DNA from: Promerops cafer
Taxonomy: Eukaryota > Chordata > Aves > Passeriformes > Nectariniidae
NCBI GenBank assembly: GCA_013398275.1
Contig: VZSE01015292.1
Coordinates: 2,391,539 to 2,455,538, forward strand
DNA length: 64,000 nt
Direction: 5' to 3'
Part shown: piece by piece, positions 23,341 through 36,615 of the stretch
How the letters are laid out: each line of letters opens with the position of its first letter
Numbering within the stretch: position 1 is the first letter of the stretch
The notes under the pieces: model-generated
Database searches by the model: none
Told to the model about the DNA's origin: nothing
Seen by the model: the letters and a program-made list of their open reading frames with translations, nothing else
Position numbers and translations under genes: made by a program

Positions 23341-23398
23341 GAAGAAAAAAAAAAAAGAAAAAAAGAAAAAGAAAAGAGCGGGGAGGAAAAAGAAAAAG
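23341..23398. repeat. Polypurine A/G tract
   Basis: Almost pure A/G over nearly 60 bases, with one C in the middle. It creates a low-complexity Lys/Arg-rich open frame on the plus strand and a Phe-rich one on the minus strand, neither likely to be real. Such tracts can adopt triplex structures. Confidence 0.85.
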
Positions 23399-24098
23399 CA
23401 AAATGAAAACAAAGAGGACACACTGGATTGGATGCACAGGGGAGCTCCAGGGGCACCAGCACTCTCTGTTGGTTTGCACAGCTCTGCAGGTCTGGATCTG
23501 TTTAGATCCCAGATTATGGAAGATTGAAAGAAATTAAAAACTCCACATTGCAGGTCAGCTGAGCCCTCTCCTCTCAGAACAACTTCCTTAATAAATACCT
23601 TCACCCAGGGCACGGTGATTGTGGCTGATGGCCCCTAAGGGAGCAGGGGAAGCAGGTCCATGGAGTAAGTGGTCTTTGAAAGTCAACTGGAGAAAACAAA
23701 CTGCTTGGTTTAGTTATTGTGATGCACTTCTGCTGAGGGTTTGCCCTCCAGCTGGAAAGGCTGTGATCAGTTACCTGCGTTCTATTGTTGAGGTAAATTT
23801 TGGGGTGGGAATAAAATAAATGGTCATCCAACACATCCTTTAGCAAGAGACAGAACTCTAATATATTTCACGTCTTAGGACAGTTTTCCTAGGTATTAAA
23901 CAATACTTTTGGTTTTGAACATACAGAATTTTTAGTTAGATCAAGGAGTCACTTCCCACAGACCTTTTGTAGGACAAAAATCTTGCTAATACAGCAAGCA
24001 AGAGCCAATTGATTATGTATTAAATGCAACAATGTTATCAAGTTTTAATCTTTCTTCCTGGGCATGCAGAAAACCTCTCTGTACCTGTGTTCAGGTGT

Positions 24099-24141
24099 AT
24101 AGATGCCATCCCCATACAAATAGATGCCAATCACCATACAA
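24099..24141. repeat. Tandem duplication of about 21 bp
   Basis: Two adjacent near-identical units, ATAGATGCCATCCCCATACA-type at 24099-24119 and a 22-bp version at 24120-24141 with one substitution and a short insertion. Confidence 0.85.
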
Positions 24142-24289
24142 ACAACAACATATTTCCTCACAATATGTTGATATGAGACACCAACAAACTGCTTTGAGGA
24201 GACAGAAAAACTCAAACACAGTTTGAGTGCTCTCAGCTCTAAGCAACAGAATTATTTAGGAAAAGTAATACCCTCACCCCTCATGAGAT

Positions 24290-24489
24290 ATTACAGGACT
24301 ATAGAACAACTGAGTCTGGAAGGAATCTCCAGATTTTATCTGCTCAAAGCAGGACCAGCCTCTGAGCCCTGCTGCCCAGGGCTTGTCTTGCTTTGGTTTG
24401 CCAAATTCTTCCTTGCACTGGGGATCCCTGGATTTGACACGGCTCACCAAATGTGGTCTCACCACTGCTGGGTAGAGGGGAAAAATCAC
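24290..24489 (-). mobile_element. CR1 LINE 3' fragment with internal deletion
   Basis: Read on the minus strand, 24489 down to about 24400 encodes VIFPLYPAVVRPHL followed by a diverged stretch ending DPQCKEE. This matches the CR1 ORF2 C-terminal block VILPLYSALVRPHLE and its downstream PQYK. It then passes directly into sequence like the CR1 3' end (CTGCTTTGAGCAGATAAAAT near 24335-24355, then a CTTCCAGACTCA-type part). The usual residues of about 120-150 codons between these blocks are missing, so an internal deletion has joined them. The copy is inactive. CR1 family membership is secure; the subfamily is not determined. Confidence 0.85.
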
Positions 24490-27400
24490 TTTCCTGTACC
24501 TTGTGTCCTCATCAAGCCTATCAATCAGTTTTCCATATTATTCCCACTTCCATGCAACCCCTCCACCAGGTAGCAAGTCAGACCCTTGTGCAGCACTCCC
24601 GAGAACAAGGAAGGGAGAGGAGCTGGCACTGGAGTTCACCTTGCAGAACCTGATGTTGGAGAACACTTGGGAATGTATCCAGGCTGCCTCTTTCAGATCC
24701 CTCCACGAGATCATGAGATGTTGGCTGCAGAAAAGCTCCTTATGCCTAGTTTAGTCTGCAGTCAGAGAGAAGCCTCAAGCTGGGAGCAGGAATCACCAAG
24801 GCACAAATACAGGACCTCACTTCACTCAGTTTCAAACTAAATCCACACTTCAAAGCTTAACACCGAGCACAGCACATGGTCACAGTCTGCAAGGAAGCTG
24901 TGCACTGCTCTGCTGAAGGATGTTAATGCTCATCACCATTCAGAGCATTCAGACTGGGGAAAGCTTAATTAAAAACATCTGACAGGCCATGATTATATTC
25001 ATATATAATCGCCAGGATGCCTGTACCTGTTATGCCAGATCTTCATACTGTAAATAATTAGCTAAAGGAAACCTCAAGAGGTTTCTTCAGAACACATACT
25101 TCACCATATTCTTACAGCATTTGCAATTTTAAAATCAGAAATTGAAGTGTATTTTAAATAGGAAACACTAATAACAGGCCTGCTTGTTTTTTCCCTGCAT
25201 TAAGAGCAGGATTAATTTTCAAGCACTGCTGCACATTTTCCAGAGCAGTCACTAATCTGCTAATCTGTCTTTTGTAGAAGTGTTTAAATCGTTATGATCA
25301 GCTTCCTCGTGCAACTGTTGGGTTGAGTATTGCAGTGGAATAATTAGGAAAACATGAGGCAGAATTCCAAGAGAAAACAATGCAACTGGGGAGAAAAGAA
25401 ACTGGGTTTGCAGTTAGGGCACAGGCTGAGGGCTCGGGGCCTTTGGGCTCTCTGTTGGGACCTGGACCCGGGATGAACACGTCCAAAAGTCAAGGCTCAG
25501 CTCCCTCCTCGCAGCCCCTCTCAGCTGCTCAGTGTCTGTATTTGTGGTGATTAGTACAGGACTGCCTGTCCTGAGCTGCAAATCCCAGCTAATGCCTCAG
25601 TCCTAAGAAATTTGCCCAGCAGAAGGTGCGACGCTCCTGCAAATTTTCTAGCAAAAGTGCTGCCTGCAGATGGGAATCTGGGAACTCTCAGGCTGCCCCT
25701 GGTGTGTAAGGTCCTGGATGCCCAGTCACTTACTCACAGAGGCTCTGAGTAAGGACAGGATGGAGTCTGGACCAGGACAAACCACAGGCAAAGGCTGGAG
25801 CTTGCTCTGGTTCCCAGGTGTGTCACACACCCCCCTTGGTCCAGCAAAAACTGCTGCAGAAGGAAGATCCCTGAAAGGATCTGTAGAAACACTGGGATTT
25901 TTAAAGCCAGCACCTGTTGGTTTAAAAAGAACCCCTCATCACATCCACAGATCCCTCACACAAACCCAGCGGGTGCCCAAGTGTGCGTGACTCTGCCTGC
26001 ACACCTGCATGGCACAGGCGACTGCACCCAGTTTGGTTCATTTTATTTTATTGGACTTGGTAACCTCAAAAAAAGCAGAAGAGTTCAAACCTGGAACTCT
26101 CCCTTCCCAAACTGGTCTTTTTGGAATACCTGACACTGGACTTGACTTTTCACTTCTGCTTAATAGAGCGAAGTTTTGCTGGTTACAAAACTGAAAACAA
26201 AATTTCACAATATCTCAGTGGGGTGAAAAAGCAAATATTGATATTCATCCCAATGAGCTTTTTGTTTTGTTACTTCTAGAGAGTGGAAAATTTGCAATGC
26301 CCCATCTTTGTAAGGAACACCATGAAGTAAATGCTCTTTCCTCAGATTACCACAGACAGTTTCTGTAGCATCTCTCAGTGGTTAAGTTCACACTGTCCCC
26401 AGCCAGGCATTTCTGTCAAACATTTCTCTCACTGAGATATCTCAATATAAAAAGTAGTTTTTCAAATGATATTCCTGCTTTTCTATAAAACTCACAAAAG
26501 CTGCAACTTGATTTATAGTTGTGAGAAAACCTCAAACACTGAAGTTTTGAAAACCATAAGTGTGGAGTGCAATTTCTCTCCCACCCCTCTGCTGAAACAC
26601 TCTTGGAGAAAGAGTTTTGCCTTGGAGTTACAAAACATGCAAACACAGTTTTTTGACTCTGTCCCATTAGGGAAAAACTATTCAAACAAAGCACAACTTT
26701 TTTTTTCTTTCTTTGACATATTGAAACACAAGTTATGGCTGATTTCAAAGAGCTCTATGGCAGGAAAATGTAATCTCTGAAATGATTTATGCAAAAAGTG
26801 CCCCTCTGTAGCACGTGGTTGATGCTGCAATTTTTGGAAGCTGCGGATTGAAAGCAAACCAGTTATTTCCTGGAATCTGCTCTTCATAAAGGTTGCAGTC
26901 CCAGTTTTGTAACTCTCCACAGGCTGCCCTGGTAGGAATTAATGAAATACCTGGGCAGAGGAGTCAGAAGGGGAATTAAGTTCCCAACGCATTCCAGCAG
27001 TGACTGTTGCCACACCCGCTCTCAACAATGACCAACCCTCAAAAGCCAACCACAGAAAATTTGTCATTCGCATTCCTCAACATGCAACAAAACAAAGGAG
27101 ACCATCGAAGGGGAAGGAAAAAACCTTCTGATTCAGTCAATAATTTGCATGTGTTCAGAGGGGAAAGCTATAAGGGAGCGATTGAGCTCCATAGGAACGT
27201 GTGTGGATTGAACAAGTTATTCTTCCTGGGAAGGGCTGACCTAGTCCATGGGTGGAAGGGGAATTTACTGAAAGGAAAAGTCAGGCAGGTTGGTGTTTGA
27301 AGGGCTATAAAATGATCTTTTGGCTGACAGGGTCGTCCCCCCTCTCCTAACAAAAGCACAGATTTTTTTAGTCAAATTTCAAGTCTTTTTGTTGTAGACC

Positions 27401-28741
27401 ATTTCCACCCCAAATGGGTGAAGTTCAAATACATATAGGATGAAATGATGAAAAAAACCCCATTGGATCAATAATATCCATTACAAGTTAGTGTCACACA
27501 GTGCAACACTATTCTGTTTACTTAAGGTGTCACTTAGACTGAAGAATAACAATCACTTTACACTGATTCTCCCAGCAAGAACCGTCTTTAAATATTCAAC
27601 GTATTTTGTGAAGTCAACACATTTTCATAAGACTGTTACTTTGATTTGTCATTTTTAAAAAGTCATTCCATAAATCTAAACGAATTTCTCATCATGACCT
27701 ACCATCATCTGTCAAAAAGGTACTTATAAATATGTATAGGATCATTTTTTTCTATTTTTTCTTTTTACATGAAGAAGGTATCAATGCTACAACTAATTGG
27801 GCTAATTTGCATCAAAGACTATACATAATTAATTTGTTTGTTAAAAGCTTTCAGCATTTCTTACAGGAAGTGCAAGAGATCATTGCTGAAGTTTGAAGAA
27901 GTAATTAGCAATAACAGATGTCAATGCACATAATTGTAAAATGAGACCAGAAAAGGTAGTGACAGAGTCTAATTTCACAACTGGGTTTCTATCAAATATT
28001 CTGCTTAATGGTATATAGAAACAATGATGAGTATTTATTCTTTCCTCATTCCAAGGAGAAAGCTCATTTTTACCACTGAATAAGAACCTTACTTCTATTA
28101 CTACTTAAAATAATTATGAGATTTAATCAGTCTACGCTCAGACATGACCTTGCCATGAATGCCAGCCACTCGCTCTTGGAAGAGAAAATGCGGAGCCACA
28201 GCAGCTCCAGTGGTCACTGGATCTTGTGATGGACACAGAAGCAATACACACCCCCCAAAAAGAGCAGAGGGGGCTGTAACTTCATCATGGTCTTTTCCAA
28301 AACAAAGAGCCACGGGAGGCTGGAGGCTGGCTAAGTCAAGGGAAGACCTGGGGTCACCTCTGTCCCACCTGTCACGTTGCATGGGGAGGTGAGTCCCTTC
28401 ACTCTCAGTCCCTTCTGATGCTGTAAAAGTCGGGCACAAACGGCTCTCAGGGTCGTGTTGGGGCAATAACAGAGGGTGCAGATACCCACACTCAGCTCAG
28501 GGAGGTGGGAGCATGCAAGTGCCACGCTGGACATTCATTCACAGTCCCCTCCTGCACACACCTCTTCAGGCTGCAGTGTTTGCCCTGACTCAGTCCTTAA
28601 ACAAAACTCACAGCAGAACACATCTACTTCCTCTCAGCACTGTTTTGCTGTTACTTGGCCCAAATTCTCCATCCTAATCGAACCTTTCACTGAAAGCACC
28701 CATAGCTTTCAGCCACCCTCAGCCTGGCTATTTTAGTGTGC

Positions 28742-28781
28742 CTTTCCAGGGTTCCCATAAGCAGTTTATGGCCCTGGAAGG
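28742..28781. other. Imperfect 16-bp stem-loop
   Basis: CCAGGG (28746-28751) pairs with CCCTGG (28772-28777), and CCATAA (28755-28760) pairs with TTATGG (28766-28771). A 3-base bulge and a 5-base loop separate them. The outer stem extends by four more pairs (C42-G81, a T-G wobble, two T-A pairs). It is too short for a typical microRNA precursor. Confidence 0.7.
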
Positions 28782-29757
28782 AATGTGGCCCAGCTCTGGA
28801 GGTACACATGCCCATCCTTATCTCCTACATTTGGGACTGAGGGCTCCCTACAGGGGACTCTTTTCTATGTGCTATGGCAGATCACTGCCCAGCTTCTACT
28901 AATGCCTTCAAATTACACAGCCTCCTCAATTGCACCCTAACACGTACAGACAAAATGCCAAGAGCACATCTTATTTTAGATACCATCTCATTGCTATCTA
29001 CGACTTTCCACAGCATCTATCGATGCTCTAAAAATTGCTTTTGAAAGATAGAAACTGCTAACCAATCTTGCCTCAAAGGAATCCCTCCCCTTGGAAGAAA
29101 CAAGTGGTAGCTACAGAGCTCGCAAATGAAGTGACCAAGAAGCCTATTCAGGAACTGCTGGCATGGAGGATAATTATGACCTGTGAAAAGCTCTCCTGGA
29201 ATCCTATCCATTAGGATTATCCTACATGAAAGAAGAGTTTTTCAGTATGAAAAAGGACAGGTGTGTCCACACCACAGCCTAGGTGCCACCTTCATTGTCT
29301 GAGCGACAGTTTCAGCACAACCCAGTTATTACCGTTTCCTCTTGTATCCAGTCTTAACAAGATTAAAGTTTTCTGTTCAATAAGCACCTACTCTTCACTG
29401 GCCAGATTGTATTAGCATGGTTGGCATTCCACCAAGGTTTAGCAACTCTTTCTAAATGGGCTTTAATAAAGGACTTTGCAAGGATCATATAACTAGACAG
29501 AAAGAGTGCAGATAATCAAATTACTGGCTTTCAGCACATACTTAGCCTTCCTTGCATCCAGCCAAACAAGATTTCACATCAAATGCAGGAAAACTCCATG
29601 CAAACAAGCTGCTAATGATTATTAGAAGATTCTCACTCTTAGGAGAGGATGTCTTATGACAGGTACTCAACATTTGCTCAAATGATTTGTCACCTCATTT
29701 TACAACAAATTTGAGGTGACACTTTCCATGTTTGAAGTGTTCCTGGAGGTATTTCAG

Positions 29758-29880
29758 ATTAATTACTCCTCACAGCACCTCTGAGTTTATAACCAGTGAG
29801 TACTCTAGATCAAGGTAAGTGCTTGCCCATGGTCACCCACCAGTGCACATCTGTCCTCTGAGGCCAAGCCAATGCACCTC
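29758..29880 (+). mobile_element. MIR SINE remnant
   Basis: The blocks follow the MIR core in sense orientation: TTACTCCTCACAGCACCTCT (the CTCACAACAACCCT part), a diverged middle, then GGTAAGTGCTTGCCCATGGTCACCCA, which matches the MIR AAGTAACTTGCCCAAGGTCAC core. The GTAAGT inside mimics a strong splice donor at 29815 but is explained by the MIR core. The element is ancient and inactive. Confidence 0.6.
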
Positions 29881-32800
29881 AAGTTCTGCACGGCCCCCGG
29901 TGCCCACTGGGCACCATCAGCACCCTCACGTGAGCCTTCACTCTCCCTCATTGTCCCTCTGGTGAGGCAGACACAGCCAGGGACCCCCACATTCCCTGGC
30001 AGCCAGCCTGAACTCGGCTCTTACGGGCAGGGTCAGTGATTTGAGCTGAGTTTATGTGGTTACCCACTGATGGCATGGACAGACAGCATCCAGCATCTCC
30101 AGTTTTCTACATGTCCAAGACCATTCACTTGCCCCCATTCCACTGTAGCTCTGATGCAGAAAAGCCAAATTGGCATTAAAAGCACTTCTTCCCAGTCCCA
30201 CTCTTCTTTCTGAACTCCTGGAGTACATTTCACCTTTCCCATTGTTCATCCCTGACTGTACATGCTTGTGGATCCCGTTTATGGCTGAGGCAGCTGGCAG
30301 GGCAGCTCCAGAGGAGGAGATGCCAGGTCTGCCTGGGCTATGCACCAGTAAGCGTTTGTCTTCTGCCTAGACCTGCCAAAAGCCCAACATCAGGGTTTCA
30401 CTGTACTCTCCCAGCATAGCAATGGTTAGATCCCTTTTATCTCTGATGGTAATTTTCATGGAGCCCTGCCAGGTTCTTTATGTGCTACAGAGTTCCCCAC
30501 TTCATTCAAAGAGAACTGTATTGTTCTCTTCTCTATTCCCTCAAATATACTTCCAAAAATTCAGCTCTAAAAAGAACATGTTTTCTTGGAACCTGGTGCT
30601 GGAAGCCTTGTCTCCTGATGGCTCCTAAGCTGCACGGACATCGCAAAGATCTTTACAATCAGAAGTTTTAATGAAGATAGACCCAGAAGCTTAAATCAGA
30701 CCATTGTTAGCTCTTGGTGTTTGCAGACTCAGAATTAATGTATATAATTAATTAATGCATAAAATTCCATTGGCTATCTAGCTGACTCCCAGTCTGAACA
30801 CACCCTCAATTTTATCAGTAAAGAAATTGGCTGTCAGCTGGCTTTGCCTCGAGGTTTCCAAGTGGATGTCACAATTCCCCCCAAAAAATAGTGAGGACCA
30901 GAGTACATGACCCACAGCAGGGTGACCTAAAAACTAGAGGTGAGTCCGTGTCAGGCTGAGGCAGAACTTCAGCAGAGGAAAGCAGAGCTGGCTCCACACC
31001 AGAGCCCCACCATGGATCTGTAGGGCAGCTCACTTGTGCCAGATCAACTCACCAGGTTTCCCCTATGGAAGGGAGCCCGTCTTTTGTGGATAAATTTGCC
31101 AGTCTCAACGCCAGAGATTCGTGCAGGGCAGGAGGGACATGGGGGCTGTGGGGTGGTCCCTATGCACAGATTGAGGTTTTTATGAAGAAGGCAGAATTGA
31201 TTGAAAAACCTGCAGCTTTGATACCCTTTGTGGAAAATCAAACCCACTGGGCTCTGGCACACCAAAGTGGTAGGCTGGGCTTTGCATCCCAGTGCTTTTC
31301 CAGACTCCAGGAGAGCTGGGCACGGCAGTGTGAGGCTCTGCTCACCCAGCAGCACAGCTCCCTCCCCAGAGCACTCACAACACTCAAAACTCCCTCAAAT
31401 ACACCTCAGCACCCTGGTGCCTTCTGGAATCCTGCACATACTCTGCTATTCAAGTAAAGCAACCAGAGCATTCTTCATATACAACTTGCCTCCTGGCAAC
31501 TACACCTTATGACAAAACCTTGCATGGAAACATAATAAAAACATAAATGAAAGACACGACAGCGTGGTTCAGTGGATTTCATAAAGAGGCTGAAAACAGA
31601 AATCCTCTAAGCCACACCTTGCACAACCATAACCACCCCCAGCAGACCCAAGGGGAGCAGGAGGCTGCAGCCACCAGAGGCCCCACACTGCAGAGGGGAG
31701 ATGCTCAATTTCCACCTAATTTCCAGCCACAGGAATTCCTCCTGCTCCCAGGCCCACTCTGGTGGGGCTGTGCCCACCCACCCCACAGGAAATGAGATTG
31801 TTGGCCATCTCCAGCAGCAGGGAGATATCATTAATGAGATGTGGAATTCCCTGGGAGAGAAGAACACCACCTTAGATAATCATAAGCAAAAATTAATCTC
31901 TTTTAAATATTCTTTTTCCCTGCACTTTTAGGTCTTCTCTAGTCTAACAAGAAAGGCAGCTCTTGGCTTTTATCAGAGTGCTCTTTCCTCCTTCCCAGCT
32001 CTCCAGCAGCAGCTCTGCTGATGCAGTGTGTGGGCACTACAGGTGCTTGAGAGCACCATGGCTGCTGCCAGTTCTCTGTTCAGTGCCCAGAAATCTTTCT
32101 AGAGAATTGAGATTTAATCCAACATCATTTTACCTGCAGACACAACTCCTGGTTGAACAATGAAGAAGTGCTTTGATGTTCAATGATCATTTTACAATGA
32201 TCAGAGAAATTTTGAGAGTTTTCAGAGAAATCAATGGCAGTGGAGGGCACTACCATCTTTTTTCATTTTAAAATTAACCAAATTCAATTATTATAATTGA
32301 GATTGGAAACAATAATGCAACAATGTCTTTCATTTAGCTTAGAGTTTTTTAATCCATTGCAACATACAGTTTTTTTCCTTTTTTCTTTTTCTTGTCTATT
32401 TTGTCTTTTAGGGTTTTTGGTTTTGTTGCAACAGGAAAAGCACTGCAACACTAAACACAACAAAGCACTAAAACATTTGGGAAGGAAACCCAAGAAAAAT
32501 GAAACGTGATTTCAGACCAAGCCATTTTCTTCCCAGTTATCCTTCCAGTTCAGAAAAGTAATTATATACACAGCTGTGACTGGAATTTGTGATTGTTTCC
32601 CCTAAATATTGCAGCTAGATTTAAACACAATCACATCCAGACTTTGCTTTTTGCAGCATAAAGTTTAAGAAATAATAAAGGGACAAAATCACTTTGAGCT
32701 GCTGTTTTGCCAACAAGTGTAAAAATGTATTACAACTTTCCAAGATAGAAAATATAGAAACTACTTAGGAGAAACAGAATCCAGACCAGTGTTCTCATTC

Positions 32801-33463
32801 CTTGCTTTCCATCCCTGCTGTTATCATTAAAATAATGAAATATTTTGATCTTGAGGTTTTTCACTTAATAGGTTCCAATTAAGGACTTTATAAATTACAT
32901 AGATGTTAAAGACTTTTTTTCAGCTGCTTTCACACACTCCCTCCCTTTTTCCTGGACCCTTTCACGACTGCTCTGCAGACTTTATTAAAACAATGGGAAA
33001 TTACACAGTCCATCTAATTAGTAAAATCACACTTTCATGCAGCTTGCATGAACCAATGGCTGATATCAGAATATTCCTTATCAAAGACACTTCTCTCCTT
33101 GAATCTTGTTCCAGCCCTAGAATGGCTGCCCAGAAAAACTCTTGGCTAGGGCAGGCACACAGTGATACTTCTGCCAGCATCTGCTCCCTACCCGAATAAA
33201 GCACTGGAATCACACAAGGAAAAGCAGAATAAAATATCAGCTATCTCTACAAACCTTCCATTTCACCAGTTTACACACAACAAAAACGATTTTTGATGTT
33301 CATTGAAACGCAAGTACGACTTTAGCATCCAAAACTTCAGGATCCCATGCAGGGGAAGGACCTCGCCTTCCTTCCAAACATTGTGATTCTGTGGCAATTC
33401 CCCGTGGACTTCTGCAGCTTTTTCCCTTTGAGATTTTGGAAGAGAAGGAATGAGGTCTGCTAG

Positions 33464-33550
33464 ATGTCAGCACGCATCAGGCTCGTTAGCGCAGATCTGA
33501 GTGCCGCGAGAGCACGACCCGAACGCCTGACTCCAAACGCTGGAGAGCGA
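33464..33550. other. Small CpG-dense patch with tRNA-like box A
   Basis: An abrupt CpG-rich stretch of about 85 bases stands in AT-rich DNA. It includes GCTCGTTAGCGCAG at 33481-33494, which resembles the 5' arm and box A of elongator tRNA-Met as I remember it. The next bases, ATCTGAGTGCCGCGAG, loosely resemble that tRNA's anticodon 3' side and variable region, as if about 20 bases in between were deleted. There is no complete cloverleaf, so this is not a functional tRNA gene. Confidence 0.3.
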
Positions 33551-36500
33551 CACTTAATTTTCCTAATGATACACAAAACTATCAGGAACACTTCTGACAT
33601 TTTCCTTTTCATTCTCTTCCCCTACAACCTTCCCCAAAACTCCACAAATCCAGATGACAAAGGGCTAAAGCACGGACAAGCACGTGGTTCTCTCTACTTT
33701 GGAAACGTTTTGAATTTGCTAGGAAGAAGTTTCTTGGTGCAAATATTGCTAAATTAGATTCTTTGTCTATCAAACCTAACAGCCAAGTCTCTTGAAAGAC
33801 GATTATGTACCATTAAAAATAAATATTAGAGTTTTTTTCCCAGAAATTATTATAAGGATTTGATAGCTAGCTGAAAACACAAATATTTTTCTAAAGGATG
33901 ATTAATTGAAATAAGCCTAGTTCAAAATAATTTTTCATTTAAATTTTCATTTAATTTTAAATGACCACTTATTTATGATTGCTGCTATTAAAATTAACCA
34001 CTCATCTTTTGTACAAACCAAGACAAACTATTTCCACAAACCTGGCATCACATGTTACAGATGAAACACCCACAGACTGCACAGTTCTTGAAAGATTGGG
34101 TCGAGATCTATATATTGACAACCCCAAGGACAATTTAAACAAATTGAAACCTTTCCATGATGTAGCATCAGATCCTACTGAAGTTTTTCCTACACTCTTG
34201 CTCGTTGCTTTTCTACTTTGAACAAATTACCTGAAGACTTGGCCACATTGCAGTGTTGTTCTTAGGCACAAGTTTCTCCTACTAAAGCTAAACTTAAAAA
34301 AAAAAAGATCAAAGAAACTTTCAACAGTGAAATTAGGGCATGTAAAGTTGAAATAGGCATTTCTTGCAACATTTAAGTCAGTTAACTCTTTTGATTGCAA
34401 GCTTTCTCTCTCTAAAAGGAAGCGCCAGAGGAGATAGAAACACGGTCAAAAAAGATGTGTGCCAAGCTTTTTTTACTTATTCAGCACCCCGAAAGCACAA
34501 CCTCTCTCCGTTCCCAAGGTCTGTTTTGCAGCATCTTTCTGAGGCAGGTAAGCTGCTGCTGTTTTTTAAACCATGGGAAAGGAAGTCAGGACACAACCTC
34601 TGCACTGGATGAGCAAACCTGGCTGAGCGTGTGTCTAACAGCTGCTGCAGAAAGTACAGGCAGAAAACACTTGGATTGCTGCACTTCGTAACAAGCCTAA
34701 CTTCAGTACTGTATCTACAGATAGACAGGCTTCAGGATTTGATTTTCTAAAGCCCTGAACACGCTCCTGTCTTTTCTTAGAAAAGCCTGGTCTCATCTCT
34801 GGACCACCAAGAGCCCTGAACCATCTCGGGGGCTCTGCACAAATAAAGCTCGCCCGAGCAACCCCCAGCTGCCTCACACACAGCAAGGCCGAGCTGTACA
34901 AAAGTTGTGTTTTCTTTCCAGCTGCCCAGAGCAAAAGAACTTTCCCCTCTCTCCATACTTGTCTGGCATCATCAGAGCACTGTGCTGAACCCGACTGCCT
35001 GCCCCTCTCCGTGCCTAAAAGGCATGAAGGACATGGAGGAACTGTGGGCTCCATCACATGCAGAATTTCTTTTGCAGCACATCAGAAGCAGACATGATCT
35101 CTTCTGACACGACATCAAGAAACAGTTTTGTTCCTTTCTTTACCCCAAGCTAAATGAAGGGTTTATATTCCACTTGTGGTTACTGCCTGTGTTCAGAGCC
35201 ACGGATCTTTCTGAGCATCTCTGCTAGATCATGCACCACTGCCTCTGCAGCAGGCAGCCCCCAGCCCCGGAGAGCTTGCTTCTCAGAGGTGCTTGCTCCG
35301 TACCTGTCAGGGTTCTTTTCCTTTCCATTAATTACATTATTATTCCCTCTGGGTTTGCTGCCTCTCCTGGGGCTGAAGGAGCAGAGCAGCAGCCTCAGCA
35401 CAGAGGGTGACCCAGTCATGAGCCCCATATCAAGTTTTGGGGGCACCAGGAGTGGCAGATGGACACTTCCATGGCTCCACACGAGTCACCTCAGCAACAC
35501 CTGGCAGCCCTGAACTCGCTCATCCAAACTGCCCTTTTCTTCTCTCCCTCATCCATCAAATGAGCTCCTCATTGGAGGAGCAGCTTTGGAAAATATGAGA
35601 AAACAAATGGGAGCAGCAGGGAAAAAATTCTTTCAGTGATTTCAGTTATTTGATCATTCCACTGTGGTCTTTTCCTTGCCAGACTTGGATTTTTCAAACT
35701 TTGATGGGCATTTGGGGTAATGGTGGGAAAGACTGTGCCATTCCCAGCACAGCAGGAAATGTCCACCACAAATTCCCCACAATAAATAAAAAATCTTAAT
35801 TCTTTTGCAAAGATACAGTTGCAGATAGGTATTTATCAACTTTTTTCTTTAAAATTATGATTTCATTTGTCAGCACAAGACTATGGTCGACATAAATGAA
35901 AGGAAAACCAGTAGAACTCTTTTTTTTAAAGTATTTCTTGCATAAATTAAATCAACTCTCAAAAACATCTCTCGGAAAAGAGAAAAATTTTACAGAGAAA
36001 TGGAGCTTTTCAGTCAAAAGTTCCACCTTTGTGCATAAACACATTCCCAGACACGAGTAAGGGAAATAAAGACACATCCTGACATGAGGACAGGGAGCAA
36101 CCAGAGGAACCAACTGGAAGCTGTGTCATTTTTCTATCTTCTTAACATTGAAACCCCTTTTTTTTTTTTTCTCCTGAGCTGAGTGGATTTCTATAGCACT
36201 CTCATAGGCACACAAATTCATCCCAGGAGCTGTGTGTTTGTATTAATCAAAAGCATGTGGCAACACGCTACACGTGCAGATAAACAGCACAGTTAATTGA
36301 GAGAAACGTTCTGCTCAGCATTTTGCTGGTTCTGCTCTCTCTGTTGAGTTGGTTAGCATTTATTAACAAAAATTAAATGGAAAAAAAGCCAATCTTTCCT
36401 AAAGTCCCCCACTGAAAAAACTGCATTTTTTAAAAATTAATTTTCTCATCTCTACCCTGAGCAGTAACTATAATACACAATTATTTTTTACTCTGGACAG

Positions 36501-36615
36501 ACACCAGCATTTCTTTCATATGCCAAATTCTTTAAGCTATATTACTTGGAAATTGAAATTGATGGAGGACATCTGATCGAAAAGATTCTTTTCTTTAAGT
36601 TTAATATGCCACATC

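Larger units (their letters stand above)
23101..28741. other. Non-coding interval
   Basis: No gene is supported. It contains a purine tract at 23341-23398, a tandem duplication at 24099-24141 and a CR1 fragment at 24290-24489. The stretch 27640-28080 is AT-rich, poor in CpG and enhancer-like, with an ATTTGCAT octamer at 27805-27812; another lies at 27143-27150. A somewhat GC-rich part at 28150-28560 carries unrelated short open frames only. Confidence 0.5.

Noticed and set aside
29814..29820. Strong splice donor GTAAGT taken alone as an exon end
   Set aside because: It is explained by the MIR core consensus. The upstream acceptor-to-donor distance would give a 39-base block with in-frame stops.
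33480..33550. Functional tRNA-Met gene
   Set aside because: Only the box A side is tRNA-like. A full cloverleaf, anticodon loop, convincing box B and T-run terminator are missing.
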